Shown here: positions 7,252 through 15,597 of the stretch, piece by piece
Layout of the letters: each line of letters begins with the position of its first letter
Position numbering within the stretch: the first letter of the stretch is position 1
Origin: a virus
Virus record (IMG/VR): IMGVR_UViG_3300046003_009098
Coordinates: 1 to 44,074 of that record
DNA length: 44,074 nucleotides
Direction: 5' to 3' (one strand)
Position numbers and translations under genes: made by a program
The notes under the pieces: generated by a model
What the model was told of the DNA's origin: nothing
The model's input: only the letters and a program-made list of their open reading frames with translations
The model's database searches: none

Positions 7252-7782
7252 ATGGCTTCATTCGGACAAACATTTGATGCATCGGCTGTTGAACCCAGCA
7301 ACGGCTACGACGTACTACCTCCGGGAAAATACCTTGGCCACATTGTAACCAGCGAAATGCGCGTTACCAAGGACGGTGCCGGTCAGTACCTGTACTTGGA
7401 GCTGGACATCCTGGAGGGGCAGTACGCCGGAAGAAAACTTTTTGATCGCCTTAATCTGATCAACGCAAATCCTGATGCTGTACAGATTGCGCAGCGAACC
7501 CTCTCATCAATCTGTCGCGCGGTCGGCAAGCTGCAGGTCAACAACTCTGAACAGTTACATCTGATTCCAATGATCCTTGATGTACGGGTGCGTCCGCCCA
7601 AGGGTGCCTACGGTGAATCAAATTCCGTTCGTTATCTGCCGAGGGGTGGTGCAAGCGGTGCGGTGCCGCGCGCAGCGGCTCCGGCAACGGGACCAACGGC
7701 GCCGGTCGCTGCTCAGGCTATTGCCGCTGCACCTACGACAAGTCCGGCAGCTAACGGTCTGCCCTGGAAGCGCCAGGCGTAA
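7252..7782 (+). CDS. DUF669 protein, possible phage single-strand DNA-binding protein
   Basis: 176 residues starting at ATG 7252 after AAAAAGGAG. The frame extends upstream into the ATPase gene, but that extension has no support. The first 130 residues match the DUF669 pattern (SFGQTFDAS, YDVLPPGKYLGHIVTSEMR, QYLYLELDILEGQYAGRK), consistent with a beta-barrel. The C-terminal 40 residues are Ala/Pro/Thr-rich and end in the polar NGLPWKRQA, resembling the flexible tail plus conserved tip of SSB proteins. Pairing with Sak4-like ATPases is recurrent, so a role as the cognate SSB is a reasonable inference, not an established fact. Confidence 0.8.
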   Translation: MASFGQTFDASAVEPSNGYDVLPPGKYLGHIVTSEMRVTKDGAGQYLYLELDILEGQYAGRKLFDRLNLINANPDAVQIAQRTLSSICRAVGKLQVNNSEQLHLIPMILDVRVRPPKGAYGESNSVRYLPRGGASGAVPRAAAPATGPTAPVAAQAIAAAPTTSPAANGLPWKRQA

Positions 7783-7794
7783 GGGGCAGCTGCC

Positions 7795-8184
7795 ATGTAT
7801 GAGCATGCCTCTTCGGACATGCCGATGCGATTGCCCAGCACGGTGCAGGGCTGTCGCGATCGGCTGGCTGCAGTTCAAGACGAAATGGCCTCGATTCGTA
7901 TTCAGATCGCTACGACCGATATTCGTCGCCAGACAGAGAAAAAATCGTTGGACCCGACATGGTTTCATCGTGCCAAGACCGCACTGCGGTTGAAGCAACA
8001 GGAGATGGTGCACCTGACAGCGCAGCTTGCAAAGCTCAGTGCCGGGCAGGGCGGTGGTCATCGAGAGCGATTCAAGGACGCGCTGATTGAGGTATTGCGT
8101 GCTGATTGCGACGAAGATCGCTGGCAAGCGGCGGTGAGTCGCGCTCGTGCCCTTCAGGCCGAGAGGGAGATACAGCATGGCTGA
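7795..8184 (+). CDS. Hypothetical coiled-coil protein, 129 aa
   Basis: Encoded between the DUF669 gene (12-bp gap) and the nuclease gene, whose start overlaps its end by 8 bp. The protein is almost wholly helical, with a coiled coil at residues 17-85 (GCRDRLAAVQDEMASIRI, then RLKQQEMVHLTAQLAKL) and a second charged helix near the C-terminus (RWQAAVSRARALQAEREI). No domain is recognised. Its position in the recombination block suggests a replication accessory function. It could also be a structural bridge for the nuclease, but nothing in the sequence decides this. Confidence 0.65.
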   Translation: MYEHASSDMPMRLPSTVQGCRDRLAAVQDEMASIRIQIATTDIRRQTEKKSLDPTWFHRAKTALRLKQQEMVHLTAQLAKLSAGQGGGHRERFKDALIEVLRADCDEDRWQAAVSRARALQAEREIQHG

Positions 8185-9148
8185 ACTTCCAACGATGACA
8201 TCTCCTACCAGAGAGGCGATCTTTGCTGCGTACGAAGCAGATGCAAACGACGGCTTTCGTAGTCATCTGGGAGCGTCAGTGATTGGTAAGGAGTGCGAGC
8301 GCGCAATCTGGTTCGACTTTCGGTGGGTGACACGTACCCGTCATCCGGGCAGGCTTCTTCGTCTGTTTGAAACCGGACAGCTTGAAGAGGCCCGGCTGGT
8401 TCAGAACCTTCGTCGAACGGGGGCCACGGTCTTGGAGGTTGACCCCGAAACCGGACGGCAGTTTCGGGTTCAGGCGCATGGTGGTCACTTTGGTGGCTCG
8501 CTTGATGGCATCGCGCTCAACCTGCTGGAAGCGCCGAAGACCTGGCATGTTCTTGAGTTTAAAACCCACTCAGTCAAGAGCTTCAACGATCTGCTGGCCA
8601 AGAAAGTCCGGGATAGCAAGCCACTGCACTTTGCCCAGATGCAGACCTACATGCATTTGATGGGCTTAACTCGAGCAATGTACTTAGCGGTCTGCAAAGA
8701 CACGGACGATGTGTATATCGAGCGCATCGAGGCGGATTCAATTTTCGCGCAAGGACTCATGAGCAAAGCCGAACGGGTCATCTTTTCAGCGATGCCTCCT
8801 CCACGTATCAGTACCGATCCCGCGTGGTTCCAGTGCCGAATGTGTGATCACGCTCCTGTCTGTCATGGCAATCAACCGGATGCCGCTGCGCCTGAAGTGA
8901 ATTGTCGTACCTGTCTGCACGCAACACCCATAGATGGCGGGTGGCACTGTGCGAGGCATGACCGTCGATTGACCGAGGCTGATCAGCGTGCTGCATGCGC
9001 CGTGCACCTCTTTATCCCGGCGCTTGTGCCGGGCATGCAAATCGACGCAGGCGAGGACTGGGTCGAGTACGAGTTCGCCAGTGGGAATCGCTGGCGCGAC
9101 ACCGGTATGAACAAATATGCGAACACCTATGAAGGAGAACGAACATGA
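8177..9148 (+). CDS. Cas4/RecB-like PD-(D/E)XK exonuclease with Cys clusters
   Basis: A 323-residue nuclease of the RecB/Cas4 superfamily. Asp110 (GGSLDGIA), Glu127-x-Lys129 (LEFKTHS) and Gln154-xxx-Tyr158 form the catalytic set. Cys40 (KECERAIWF) with Cys220, Cys223 and Cys229 (CRMCDHAPVC) match the Cas4/AddB iron-sulfur ligands. A further Cys243-xx-Cys246, Cys258 and Cys274 suggest a second metal site not needed in minimal Cas4. ATG 8177 is used because GAGGGAG precedes it. Phage proteins of this type resect DNA for recombination. The gene overlaps the coiled-coil gene upstream and the helicase downstream (ATGA). Confidence 0.88.
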   Translation: MAELPTMTSPTREAIFAAYEADANDGFRSHLGASVIGKECERAIWFDFRWVTRTRHPGRLLRLFETGQLEEARLVQNLRRTGATVLEVDPETGRQFRVQAHGGHFGGSLDGIALNLLEAPKTWHVLEFKTHSVKSFNDLLAKKVRDSKPLHFAQMQTYMHLMGLTRAMYLAVCKDTDDVYIERIEADSIFAQGLMSKAERVIFSAMPPPRISTDPAWFQCRMCDHAPVCHGNQPDAAAPEVNCRTCLHATPIDGGWHCARHDRRLTEADQRAACAVHLFIPALVPGMQIDAGEDWVEYEFASGNRWRDTGMNKYANTYEGERT

Positions 9149-10722
9149 GTCTGACCTTGCGTCCGTATCAAAGCGGTGCCATCCAAGGTATCTACAACTA
9201 TTTTCATGCAGCCACCGGTAATCCTTTGGTGGTGATCCCGACGGCTGGCGGCAAATCACTGGTCATGGCGACCTTCGTTGAAGGGGTGCTTAAGGCATAT
9301 CCGGATCAACGCATTCTGATCGTGACCCATGTGCGGGAGTTGATCGAGCAAAACTACACCGAGCTCAAAAAGCTCTGGCCGGAAGCGCCGGCTGGCATTT
9401 ACTCCGCAGGCTTGAAGCAGCGGGACATTCATGCGCGCATTCTCTTTGCCGGAATCCAGTCGATTCACAAGCGGGTCTACGATGTCCAGCAGTGCGATTT
9501 GGTATTGATCGATGAAGCGCACCTGATTCCACGCTCATCGAACACTATGTACCGCCGCTTCCTATCGGAACTTTCTCGGATCAATCCGCAGATGAAGGTC
9601 ATTGGCTTGACCGCGACTCCTTACCGGCTGGACTCAGGTCTGCTGCACGAAGGAGATGATGCGATCTTTACCGACATTGCTTACGATATTTCGGTACGGG
9701 AGCTGATCGATCAAGGCTATCTTTCTCCTCTTATTTCTAAGCGCATGGCCACCCAGATCGATGTAACTGGTGTCGGTACCCGTGGCGGTGAGTTTATTGC
9801 GAAGGACCTTGAAGCCGCTGTCGATAAGGACTCGATCACACAGGCTGCGGTTGATGAAATCATCTCCTATGGCAAGGATCGAAATAGCTGGCTCATTTTC
9901 TGCGCCGGAGTAGACCATGCCTTCCATGTCCGCGACGCGATCCGCTCGCGAGGAGTGAGCTGCGAGACTATCGTCGGTGACACACCCGGACCGCTGCGCG
10001 AGGCCATCATCAATGATTTCAAGGCGGGCAGAATTCAGTGCCTGACCAATGCCAACGTGCTGACTACGGGCTTCAATGCCCCGGGTGTGGATCTGTTGGC
10101 CATGCTTCGTCCTACGAAATCGGCTGGCCTGTATGTTCAGATCGTCGGACGAGGGTGCCGCCTGGCACCCGGTAAGACGGACTGCCTGGTGCTGGACTTC
10201 GCTGGCAACATTGCCCGTCATGGTCCGATCGATGCCGTTAGCCCTAAGCGTCCTAAAGTTGGTGAAGAGGGCGTTGCGCCCACCAAGGCCTGTCCGGACT
10301 GTTTCAGCATTGTCCATGCCTCGGTACGCACGTGTCCCGACTGCGGACACGAGTTTCCACCACCAGAACTCAAGATCGACGCCAAGGCCAGCAATCTGGA
10401 TGTGCTGACTTCCGGCAAATCGGAATGGGTACCGGTGACCCGCGTCTCCTACGCACGCCACGATAAGCCAGGAAAACCGCCGTCACTACGGGTGGACTAC
10501 TGGAGTGGGCTCACGCACCACAGCGAGTGGATTTGCATCGAACACCAGGGCTATCCGCGCCAGAAGGCAGCGTCGTGGTGGGCTAACCGCGCCCAGGGCT
10601 TGCCGCTGCCTCGTCGGGTGGACGAGGCAATCGCTTGCGCGGCCAAGCTGCGCTGTCCCTCTGAAATTGCTGTGCGTCCGAGCGGGCGCTACATCGAGGT
10701 GGTCGGCGCTCGATTTTCATGA
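9145..10722 (+). CDS. SF2 DEAH-box helicase with zinc motif
   Basis: A 525-residue superfamily 2 helicase. It shows a Q-motif-like RPYQ at residues 6-9, Walker A PTAGGKS (Lys37), DEAH at about 124-127, motif III TATPYR at about 155 and motif VI QIVGRGCR at about 331. After the second RecA lobe come two CPDC pairs (about 382 and 396), a zinc ribbon likely to contact DNA. The C-terminal 120 residues (VTRVSYARHDKPGKPP, YWSGLTHHSEWIC) occur in phage relatives. It may work with the Cas4-like nuclease just upstream, whose stop overlaps its ATG, in unwinding and resection or replication restart. Confidence 0.93.
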   Translation: MSLTLRPYQSGAIQGIYNYFHAATGNPLVVIPTAGGKSLVMATFVEGVLKAYPDQRILIVTHVRELIEQNYTELKKLWPEAPAGIYSAGLKQRDIHARILFAGIQSIHKRVYDVQQCDLVLIDEAHLIPRSSNTMYRRFLSELSRINPQMKVIGLTATPYRLDSGLLHEGDDAIFTDIAYDISVRELIDQGYLSPLISKRMATQIDVTGVGTRGGEFIAKDLEAAVDKDSITQAAVDEIISYGKDRNSWLIFCAGVDHAFHVRDAIRSRGVSCETIVGDTPGPLREAIINDFKAGRIQCLTNANVLTTGFNAPGVDLLAMLRPTKSAGLYVQIVGRGCRLAPGKTDCLVLDFAGNIARHGPIDAVSPKRPKVGEEGVAPTKACPDCFSIVHASVRTCPDCGHEFPPPELKIDAKASNLDVLTSGKSEWVPVTRVSYARHDKPGKPPSLRVDYWSGLTHHSEWICIEHQGYPRQKAASWWANRAQGLPLPRRVDEAIACAAKLRCPSEIAVRPSGRYIEVVGARFS

Positions 10723-11042
10723 TGTGCGCCATTTGCCGGCGCGACGCCCGAGGCTACGGGTTCGCGCCGTCGTTCATCCGTATCGATGCACCAGCCGTGA
10801 AGCTTTGCTCACGAAGGTGTCAGGACATTACAGGAAAGCTCAGTGGAATGATCGACCCGAATAAACATGAAACCGATGCACTTCTTGCGGCCAGTATCAG
10901 CGGCGGCGCCTATGTCGAGACAATCGGAAAGACCGATCTCTCAGGCTGGACTGAGCAGGAGTGGGCTGCGCTGATAGATGTGATCGTCACGTCGTTTCAG
11001 GATTTTCTGCGTCAGGCATACGCCGATGATCCCCCGTTTTAA
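10719..11042 (+). CDS. DUF6511-like zinc-binding protein
   Basis: 107 residues; ATGATG overlaps the helicase stop. CAIC at residues 3-6 and CSRRC near 30-34 form a treble-clef-like zinc motif. After it comes the conserved-looking run MIDPNKHETDALLAA and a helical C-terminus. I match this to DUF6511 from memory of the motif order. Members lie between helicase and primase genes in phages. The function is unknown; a DNA-binding or helicase-accessory role is inferred from the zinc motif and neighbours. Confidence 0.7.
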   Translation: MMCAICRRDARGYGFAPSFIRIDAPAVKLCSRRCQDITGKLSGMIDPNKHETDALLAASISGGAYVETIGKTDLSGWTEQEWAALIDVIVTSFQDFLRQAYADDPPF

Positions 11043-11050
11043 GGAGCGCC

Positions 11051-13342
11051 ATGACGAACAAGAATTACATGGCGCAGCTGGGCGCAACCTTGGTGGATCG
11101 TGGATTTCCGATTCTTCCGATCCAGCCGAACACCAAAAAGCCGGGTCTGTATAAGCTGGGCGAATGGCATGAGTACCCTAAATGGAGCCGGCATTGCGAG
11201 CGCGACACCACTGAAAACGAAGTCGATATCTGGGGGAACTGGCCTGAAGCCGGTATCGGTATTGCCGCTGGTCGGGTCATTGGCATCGATATTGATGTTC
11301 TCGCGTCACCTGCCGTTGCCATGGAAATCGAAGCCTTGGCCAAGCGGATGCTGGGTGACACACCGGCGGTACGCATCGGCCATGCCCCCAAGCGGCTACT
11401 GGTCTATCGTGCCGTTCAGCCGTTTGCAGGATTTAAGTACCCGCCGATCGAAGTGCTGGGTATGGGGCAGCAGTTCATCGCCTACGGCATTCATCCCGAT
11501 ACCGGACAACCCTACAACTGGCCGGTGAGTACCTTGGCCGATCTGTCGCCAGAAGACTTACCTGCAATTACTGAGGCGCAGGCACGCGAGTTCGCGAAGG
11601 AGGCTTACCAATTAATACCAGCAGATTTGCGACCGAAGACCCTCGGGGTAGGGCTGCGCGCCAACATGGAAAGCGCGAACCTGCCAGAGCAGCGGGGCAC
11701 CTTCGAGGCTGTCGAGGATGCGCTCATCCACATATTGAATGCGGATCTTGACTACGATAGCTGGGTTCGCATTGGTATGGCGATCAAGGGGGCACTGGGC
11801 GACGACGGATGGCCACTATTCGAGCGATGGTCGCAAAGCTCTCAGAAATATGACGCCAAGACCACAGCGCGTAGCTGGCGAAGCTTTGCGCCGCAGCGTA
11901 TCGGCGCAGGGACTATTTACAAACTGGCGCTGGATAACGGCTGGATACCTGCTGCCGATATGCAGCTCAATGGTGAGGTCGTCATGAATGGGCATCACCC
12001 GGCACGGGAGATGCTCAATGCGTTGCAATCGAGCGATCCGATTGTCTTTGAGCCTGCAGAAAATTCACTTCCATCCCCTAAGTCTATGCCTGCTGGCTGG
12101 GATCAGGTCGGAGGAGTAATCGCAGACTTGATGGCATTGATGGCAGCAACCGCTAAGCGTCCCCAGCCAGTGCTGGCGCTGGGCGCAAGTCTGTGTGCCA
12201 TCGGTGCGCTGATGGGGCGCAAGTACCGGACTGAGAGCAACATCCGATCGAATCTTTATGTGGTTGGCATTGCCGAGAGCGGAGCGGGGAAAAATCACAG
12301 CCGGATCGTGATCAATGAATTATTCCGCAAGGCTAATCTGCTGCAATACCTCGGGGGTAACAAGATCGCCTCCGGTTCGGGTCTTTTGACTGCCATCCAA
12401 AGACAGCCGGCAATTTTGTTTCAGCTTGACGAGTTCGGGATGTTCTTGTCTGCGGCAGCCGATCGAAAACGGTCCCCGCGTTACGTGTGCGAAATCCTGG
12501 ATCTGATGACTGAGCTGTACACGACATCAGGCACCACCTATTTCGGCGTCGAGTACGCCAGCACCCAGCACAATAATGCTCATCGGGCCATCCATCAGCC
12601 TTGCGCTTGTATTTATGGAACCACAACACCGCTGCATTTTTGGCAGGCGCTGCAGGCATCAAACGTTGCTGACGGATCGCTGGCGCGCTTTCTGATTATG
12701 GAAAGCGAAGATGATTTTCCGGACAGTAATGAAGCGTTTGGCGTCATCGATCCGCCGCAGGATTTGATCGACAAACTGATTCTGATCCACCAAGGTGGCG
12801 GGAAGCTGAACGGTAATCTGACTGATGTGGGCGCAATTGATGAAGTGCTGATTGATCCGCGTGTCGTACCCATGACGCCAAAGGCGCGGGACACGTTTCG
12901 GCAACTGGACCAGGAATTGGTCGGTCGCCTTCGAACATCCCGGGGGACAGGCTATTCGTCCATTCTGGCTCGCATCGAAGAGAATGCGACCAAGCTGGCG
13001 CTGATTCGGGCCGTATCCCGGGATCCGGTTGACCCGCAGATCGAAGATCATGATGCCGAATGGGGCATCAAGCTATCGCGCCATTGCGCAGAGCTGACCA
13101 TCCGAGAGGCTTCCGCTCGTGTATCGGAGAACCAGGTTGAGTCGCACCACAAGCGCGCAATGCAGATTCTTCGCGATGCGGGCAAGGCCGGCATGACCAA
13201 GACCGAATTTACCCGGCGAACCCAGTTCATGGACCATAGGCAGCGTGACGGTGTTTTGCGCACCTTGAGCGAAGCAGGACTGATCGAGGCCACGACGCTT
13301 CAAAACAAAGGCAGGCCGACCCAGATGCTCAAAGTCTTGTGA
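11051..13342 (+). CDS. Bifunctional primase-polymerase/helicase (prim-pol, PriCT-2, P-loop)
   Basis: A 763-residue replication protein. Residues 1-180 form an archaeo-eukaryotic prim-pol domain with catalytic Asp80 and Asp82 in VIGIDIDV. Residues 215-285 match PriCT-2 (LDYDSWVRIGMAIKG, FERWSQSSQKYD). A P-loop domain carries Walker A GIAESGAGKN at about 405-414 and a Walker B-like FQLDEFGMF at about 456. The C-terminus has a winged-helix segment (MTKTEFTRRTQF, RTLSEAGLIEA). It would prime and unwind phage DNA at the origin. AAGGAGCGCC precedes the ATG. Whether it also extends primers as a polymerase cannot be told. Confidence 0.9.
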   Translation: MTNKNYMAQLGATLVDRGFPILPIQPNTKKPGLYKLGEWHEYPKWSRHCERDTTENEVDIWGNWPEAGIGIAAGRVIGIDIDVLASPAVAMEIEALAKRMLGDTPAVRIGHAPKRLLVYRAVQPFAGFKYPPIEVLGMGQQFIAYGIHPDTGQPYNWPVSTLADLSPEDLPAITEAQAREFAKEAYQLIPADLRPKTLGVGLRANMESANLPEQRGTFEAVEDALIHILNADLDYDSWVRIGMAIKGALGDDGWPLFERWSQSSQKYDAKTTARSWRSFAPQRIGAGTIYKLALDNGWIPAADMQLNGEVVMNGHHPAREMLNALQSSDPIVFEPAENSLPSPKSMPAGWDQVGGVIADLMALMAATAKRPQPVLALGASLCAIGALMGRKYRTESNIRSNLYVVGIAESGAGKNHSRIVINELFRKANLLQYLGGNKIASGSGLLTAIQRQPAILFQLDEFGMFLSAAADRKRSPRYVCEILDLMTELYTTSGTTYFGVEYASTQHNNAHRAIHQPCACIYGTTTPLHFWQALQASNVADGSLARFLIMESEDDFPDSNEAFGVIDPPQDLIDKLILIHQGGGKLNGNLTDVGAIDEVLIDPRVVPMTPKARDTFRQLDQELVGRLRTSRGTGYSSILARIEENATKLALIRAVSRDPVDPQIEDHDAEWGIKLSRHCAELTIREASARVSENQVESHHKRAMQILRDAGKAGMTKTEFTRRTQFMDHRQRDGVLRTLSEAGLIEATTLQNKGRPTQMLKVL

Positions 13343-13709
13343 ATCAGTCACTTGCGTTGTGTCGACGAGATACTTCAGTTTTTTCATATTTCAAACCCCC
13401 CACTAGATATACATAAATAAAAATGGGGGGCCTAGAGACTCGCGCGCGCGAACCCATCGAAAGAGAGAGAAAGAAGATGAACTAGATTGAAATAAATAAA
13501 TATTGAAATATCTATCTACTCTTCTCAGGCGATCTAGGGTTGAAGTATGAAATATTGAAGAAAGTCCCAGTGACTACGCAACATCCTTAAATCCGTAATT
13601 TGATCGGACATGAGGGAGCAGCAGATGCCCTGACCCGGCAGTGCCAGCTCCTCCAGGTCGCATGAGCAAGTCGGTAGGAACGCTTGTTCGCACCTTTGGA
13701 GGATTCCTG
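13343..13709 (+). other. AT-rich gap after primase; candidate replication origin
   Basis: No credible gene lies in these 367 bases. It contains a 7-bp hairpin arm pair CCCCCCA (13396-13402)/TGGGGGG (13424-13430) with a 21-base AT-rich loop, then five CG repeats (13441-13450), then a purine stretch AAAGAGAGAGAAAGAAGA. About 80 very AT-rich bases follow. The 10-mer AAATATTGAA occurs twice (13498 and 13550). Hairpin, unwinding-prone tract and direct repeats beside a primase gene suggest an origin. No known initiator boxes were recognised. Confidence 0.4.
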
Positions 13710-14231
13710 ATGATTTCCGACCCGAGCCCCGAGCACCGTGCTGTTCTTGCTTTAGATCTGGGTACCACCACCGGCTGGGCACTGCGTCTGCCAGACCTCT
13801 CAGTCACCCATGGCTTTATCAGCTTCAAGCCCCAGCGCTTTGAGGGAGGTGGCATGCGATACCTTCGCTTTCGGCGTTGGCTGGATGAGGTATTGGCCAC
13901 AACAGCAGGTCAGAGCGATTCAGCGGCTCTGGGTGCGGTTTATTTCGAAGAGGTGCGCCGACACCTTGGCGTGGATGCTGCGCACGTCTACGGCGGTTTG
14001 CTGGCGACACTGACCGCCTGGTGTGAGCATCACCGTATTCCCTATCAAGGCGTCCCTGTAGGAACGATCAAACGACATGCGACGGGGAAGGGCAATGCCA
14101 GCAAGGCCGAGGTTATTGCCGCCATTCAGGCTGCCGGGCACGCGGTCAACGACGATAACGAGGCGGACGCGCTTGCGGTTTTGGGTTGGGCTCTGGCGCA
14201 ACAGATGGCGGGAGGTGTGCCTCATGGCTAA
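13710..14231 (+). CDS. RuvC-like Holliday junction resolvase
   Basis: A 173-residue RNase H-fold nuclease. Asp16 (LALDLGTTTGWAL), Glu80/81 (VYFEEV) and Asp148-Asp149 plus Asp153 (DDNEADAL) supply the acidic site. TIKRHATGKGNASKAEV matches the RuvC segment preceding its last acids. ATG 13710 follows TTTGGAGGA and fits the family's N-terminus; the frame is open further upstream without support. It would cut Holliday junctions and branched DNA made by the recombination genes and needed before packaging. It overlaps the next gene by 8 bp. Confidence 0.9.
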   Translation: MISDPSPEHRAVLALDLGTTTGWALRLPDLSVTHGFISFKPQRFEGGGMRYLRFRRWLDEVLATTAGQSDSAALGAVYFEEVRRHLGVDAAHVYGGLLATLTAWCEHHRIPYQGVPVGTIKRHATGKGNASKAEVIAAIQAAGHAVNDDNEADALAVLGWALAQQMAGGVPHG

Positions 14232-14745
14232 GAACTCCGTCAGCAAACCTCTTGAGCACGGAGAGCATGTGCAATTGTCCGGCGGTCGGATGGCAGAGTG
14301 GAATAGCTTGGGCGAGGAGGGCACCACCTTCCGAACCGAGCATTTCAAGTGTGTGGACACGCTTGGCATCATGCTGCGCAATGGATCTATCACGGCCCAG
14401 ATGCACGATGCCGGTCAGGACTTTAACCGGACCTTCATTTTTGCTCAGTTAAATCCAGCAGGCCCGCCGGCGCTTGACCGTATTCCTGGTGGTCAGTGGC
14501 GGGACAGCATGACTGAGCGAGTCGCCTTTGCCCGCAAAAGGCTGCATGAAGCATTGGATGCGGTGGGGGGTATCAACAGCCCGGGTGGTTGTGCGGTGTG
14601 GCACGTGGCTGGGATGGGGCGAAGCGTCAAAGAATGGTCACTGCTTGAAGGCTGGAATGGCCGGGCACTGAACCAGTACGAGGCTAAAGGCATCCTGGTG
14701 GCGGCTCTGGGGGTGCTGGCAGTGCACTACGGCTACAGCCGCTAA
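14224..14745 (+). CDS. DUF6456-like phage protein; possible late regulator
   Basis: 173 residues starting at ATG 14224, inside the end of the resolvase gene. The C-terminal 110 residues carry the order I associate with DUF6456: DAGQDFNRTFIFAQLNP, LHEALDAVGG, GGCAVWHVAGMGRSVKEW, then a final YEAKGILVAALGVLAVHYG. The last two blocks look like an HTH core in which WHVAGMGRSVKEWS recognises DNA. It is the last gene of the early operon, upstream of the toxin-antitoxin pair and the candidate late promoter. This is the slot where lambda-like phages keep a Q-type antiterminator or late activator, so that role is a hypothesis. Confidence 0.6.
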   Translation: MAKNSVSKPLEHGEHVQLSGGRMAEWNSLGEEGTTFRTEHFKCVDTLGIMLRNGSITAQMHDAGQDFNRTFIFAQLNPAGPPALDRIPGGQWRDSMTERVAFARKRLHEALDAVGGINSPGGCAVWHVAGMGRSVKEWSLLEGWNGRALNQYEAKGILVAALGVLAVHYGYSR

Positions 14746-14752
14746 AATGTAC

Positions 14753-14781
14753 TTGTCAGGACGTTGTCCGGACGGTATGAT
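14753..14781 (+). promoter_or_regulatory. tacAT promoter with tandem operator repeats
   Basis: TTGTCA (14753-14758) and TATGAT (14776-14781) are spaced by exactly 17 bases, a good sigma-70 promoter 29 bases before the antitoxin ATG. Two 11-bp direct repeats, TTGTCAGGACG (14753-14763) and TTGTCCGGACG (14764-14774), fill the -35 and spacer. Each is centred on GTC(A/C)GGAC, perfectly palindromic in the second copy. TacA antitoxins are ribbon-helix-helix repressors that bind such repeats, so autoregulation is likely. Confidence 0.7.
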
Positions 14782-14809
14782 GAGCCTACTTATGAAAAAA
14801 GGGGTCACT

Positions 14810-15088
14810 ATGACCGCTGTCACCCATTCCAAATCCGAGCGCATCGACGTGCGCGCCAGCACGCCCGTGAAGCAATTGCTTCAGGAAGCCGCGCGTGTGG
14901 CGCACAAGAACGTGAGCGAATTTTTGCTCGATGCTGGTATTAACGCGGCCAACCAGACCCTGGCCGACCGGACCCGCTTTGAGCTTGATGCTGAGAAGTG
15001 GCAGGCGTTTCAGGCAGCACTGGATCAGCCTGTAACCGACAAACCCAAGCTCAAGAAGCTGTTGTCTGAGACCGGGTTGCTTGGTTGA
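14810..15088 (+). CDS. tacA: TacA-type (DUF1778) antitoxin
   Basis: A 92-residue protein with an N-terminal ribbon-helix-helix DNA-binding part (SERIDVRASTPVKQLLQEA, then NVSEFLLDAGINAA). A C-terminal toxin-neutralising segment follows (FELDAEKWQAFQAALDQP, KLKKLLSETGLL). These match the TacA/DUF1778 antitoxins that pair with GNAT toxins. The start ATG 14810 follows AAAAGGGG; an upstream ATG at 14792 is possible, but any start before 14781 would lie within the promoter. Its stop overlaps the toxin's TTG start as TTGA. Prophage location suggests a stabilising or anti-phage role (inference). Confidence 0.9.
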   Translation: MTAVTHSKSERIDVRASTPVKQLLQEAARVAHKNVSEFLLDAGINAANQTLADRTRFELDAEKWQAFQAALDQPVTDKPKLKKLLSETGLLG

Positions 15089-15597
15089 GCTCGGCAGTCT
15101 ACGAGCCAGTTCGTAAACTGGCCGGCTCGGACGCTGTTGAGTCCTTTGATTGTGGCCAGCCTGCGCTGAATCAGTTTTTGCAGCGCTTTGCACTGGTCAA
15201 TCAAAAATCAAACAGTGCTCAGACGTACGTCTGCTGCCATTCGGGCGCGGTCGTGGGATTCTACAGCTTGGCCGTTGGCAGCGTTGAGCCAGCAGCCGCC
15301 GCACCCCGTGTCACCAAAGGGATACCGCAGCACCCTGTGCCCGTGATGATTCTGGCCAGGCTTGCTGTTGATCAGCACCATCAAGGTGTAGGGCTTGGCA
15401 AAGCGTTGCTCAAGGACGCTTTGCTTCGAACCGCGCAGGCTGCCGACATTGCCGGGATTCGTGCGTTGCTGGTCCACGCCAAGGACGAGCTTGCCAGGCA
15501 GTGGTACCTGAATTGGGAGTTTGAACCCAGTCCCTCGGATCCATTTCATTTGTTTCTTTTGATGAAGGATATCAAGGCGATCGTCGTCAGCGGATAA
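15085..15597 (+). CDS. tacT: TacT-type GNAT acetyltransferase toxin
   Basis: A 170-residue GNAT-fold acetyltransferase. The acetyl-CoA loop is at residues 97-106 (QHHQGVGLGK) after ILARLAVD. Tyr141 in QWYLNWEF is at the place of the catalytic tyrosine of TacT-type toxins, which acetylate the amino acid on charged tRNAs and block translation. The TTG start overlaps the antitoxin stop, ensuring coupled, lower-level synthesis. The length and motif order fit the family, so I judge the gene intact. The specific tRNA target cannot be deduced. Confidence 0.9.
   Translation: MSSAVYEPVRKLAGSDAVESFDCGQPALNQFLQRFALVNQKSNSAQTYVCCHSGAVVGFYSLAVGSVEPAAAAPRVTKGIPQHPVPVMILARLAVDQHHQGVGLGKALLKDALLRTAQAADIAGIRALLVHAKDELARQWYLNWEFEPSPSDPFHLFLLMKDIKAIVVSG

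Noticed and set aside
9634-10461. Long minus-strand ORF (275 codons) inside the helicase gene
   Set aside because: It is antisense to an intact helicase with all motifs, and its protein has no family-like features.
14747-14809. Longer antitoxin start at 14747
   Set aside because: It would place coding sequence across the -35, spacer and -10 of the promoter; ATG 14810 has an SD-like AAGGGG and fits the family length.
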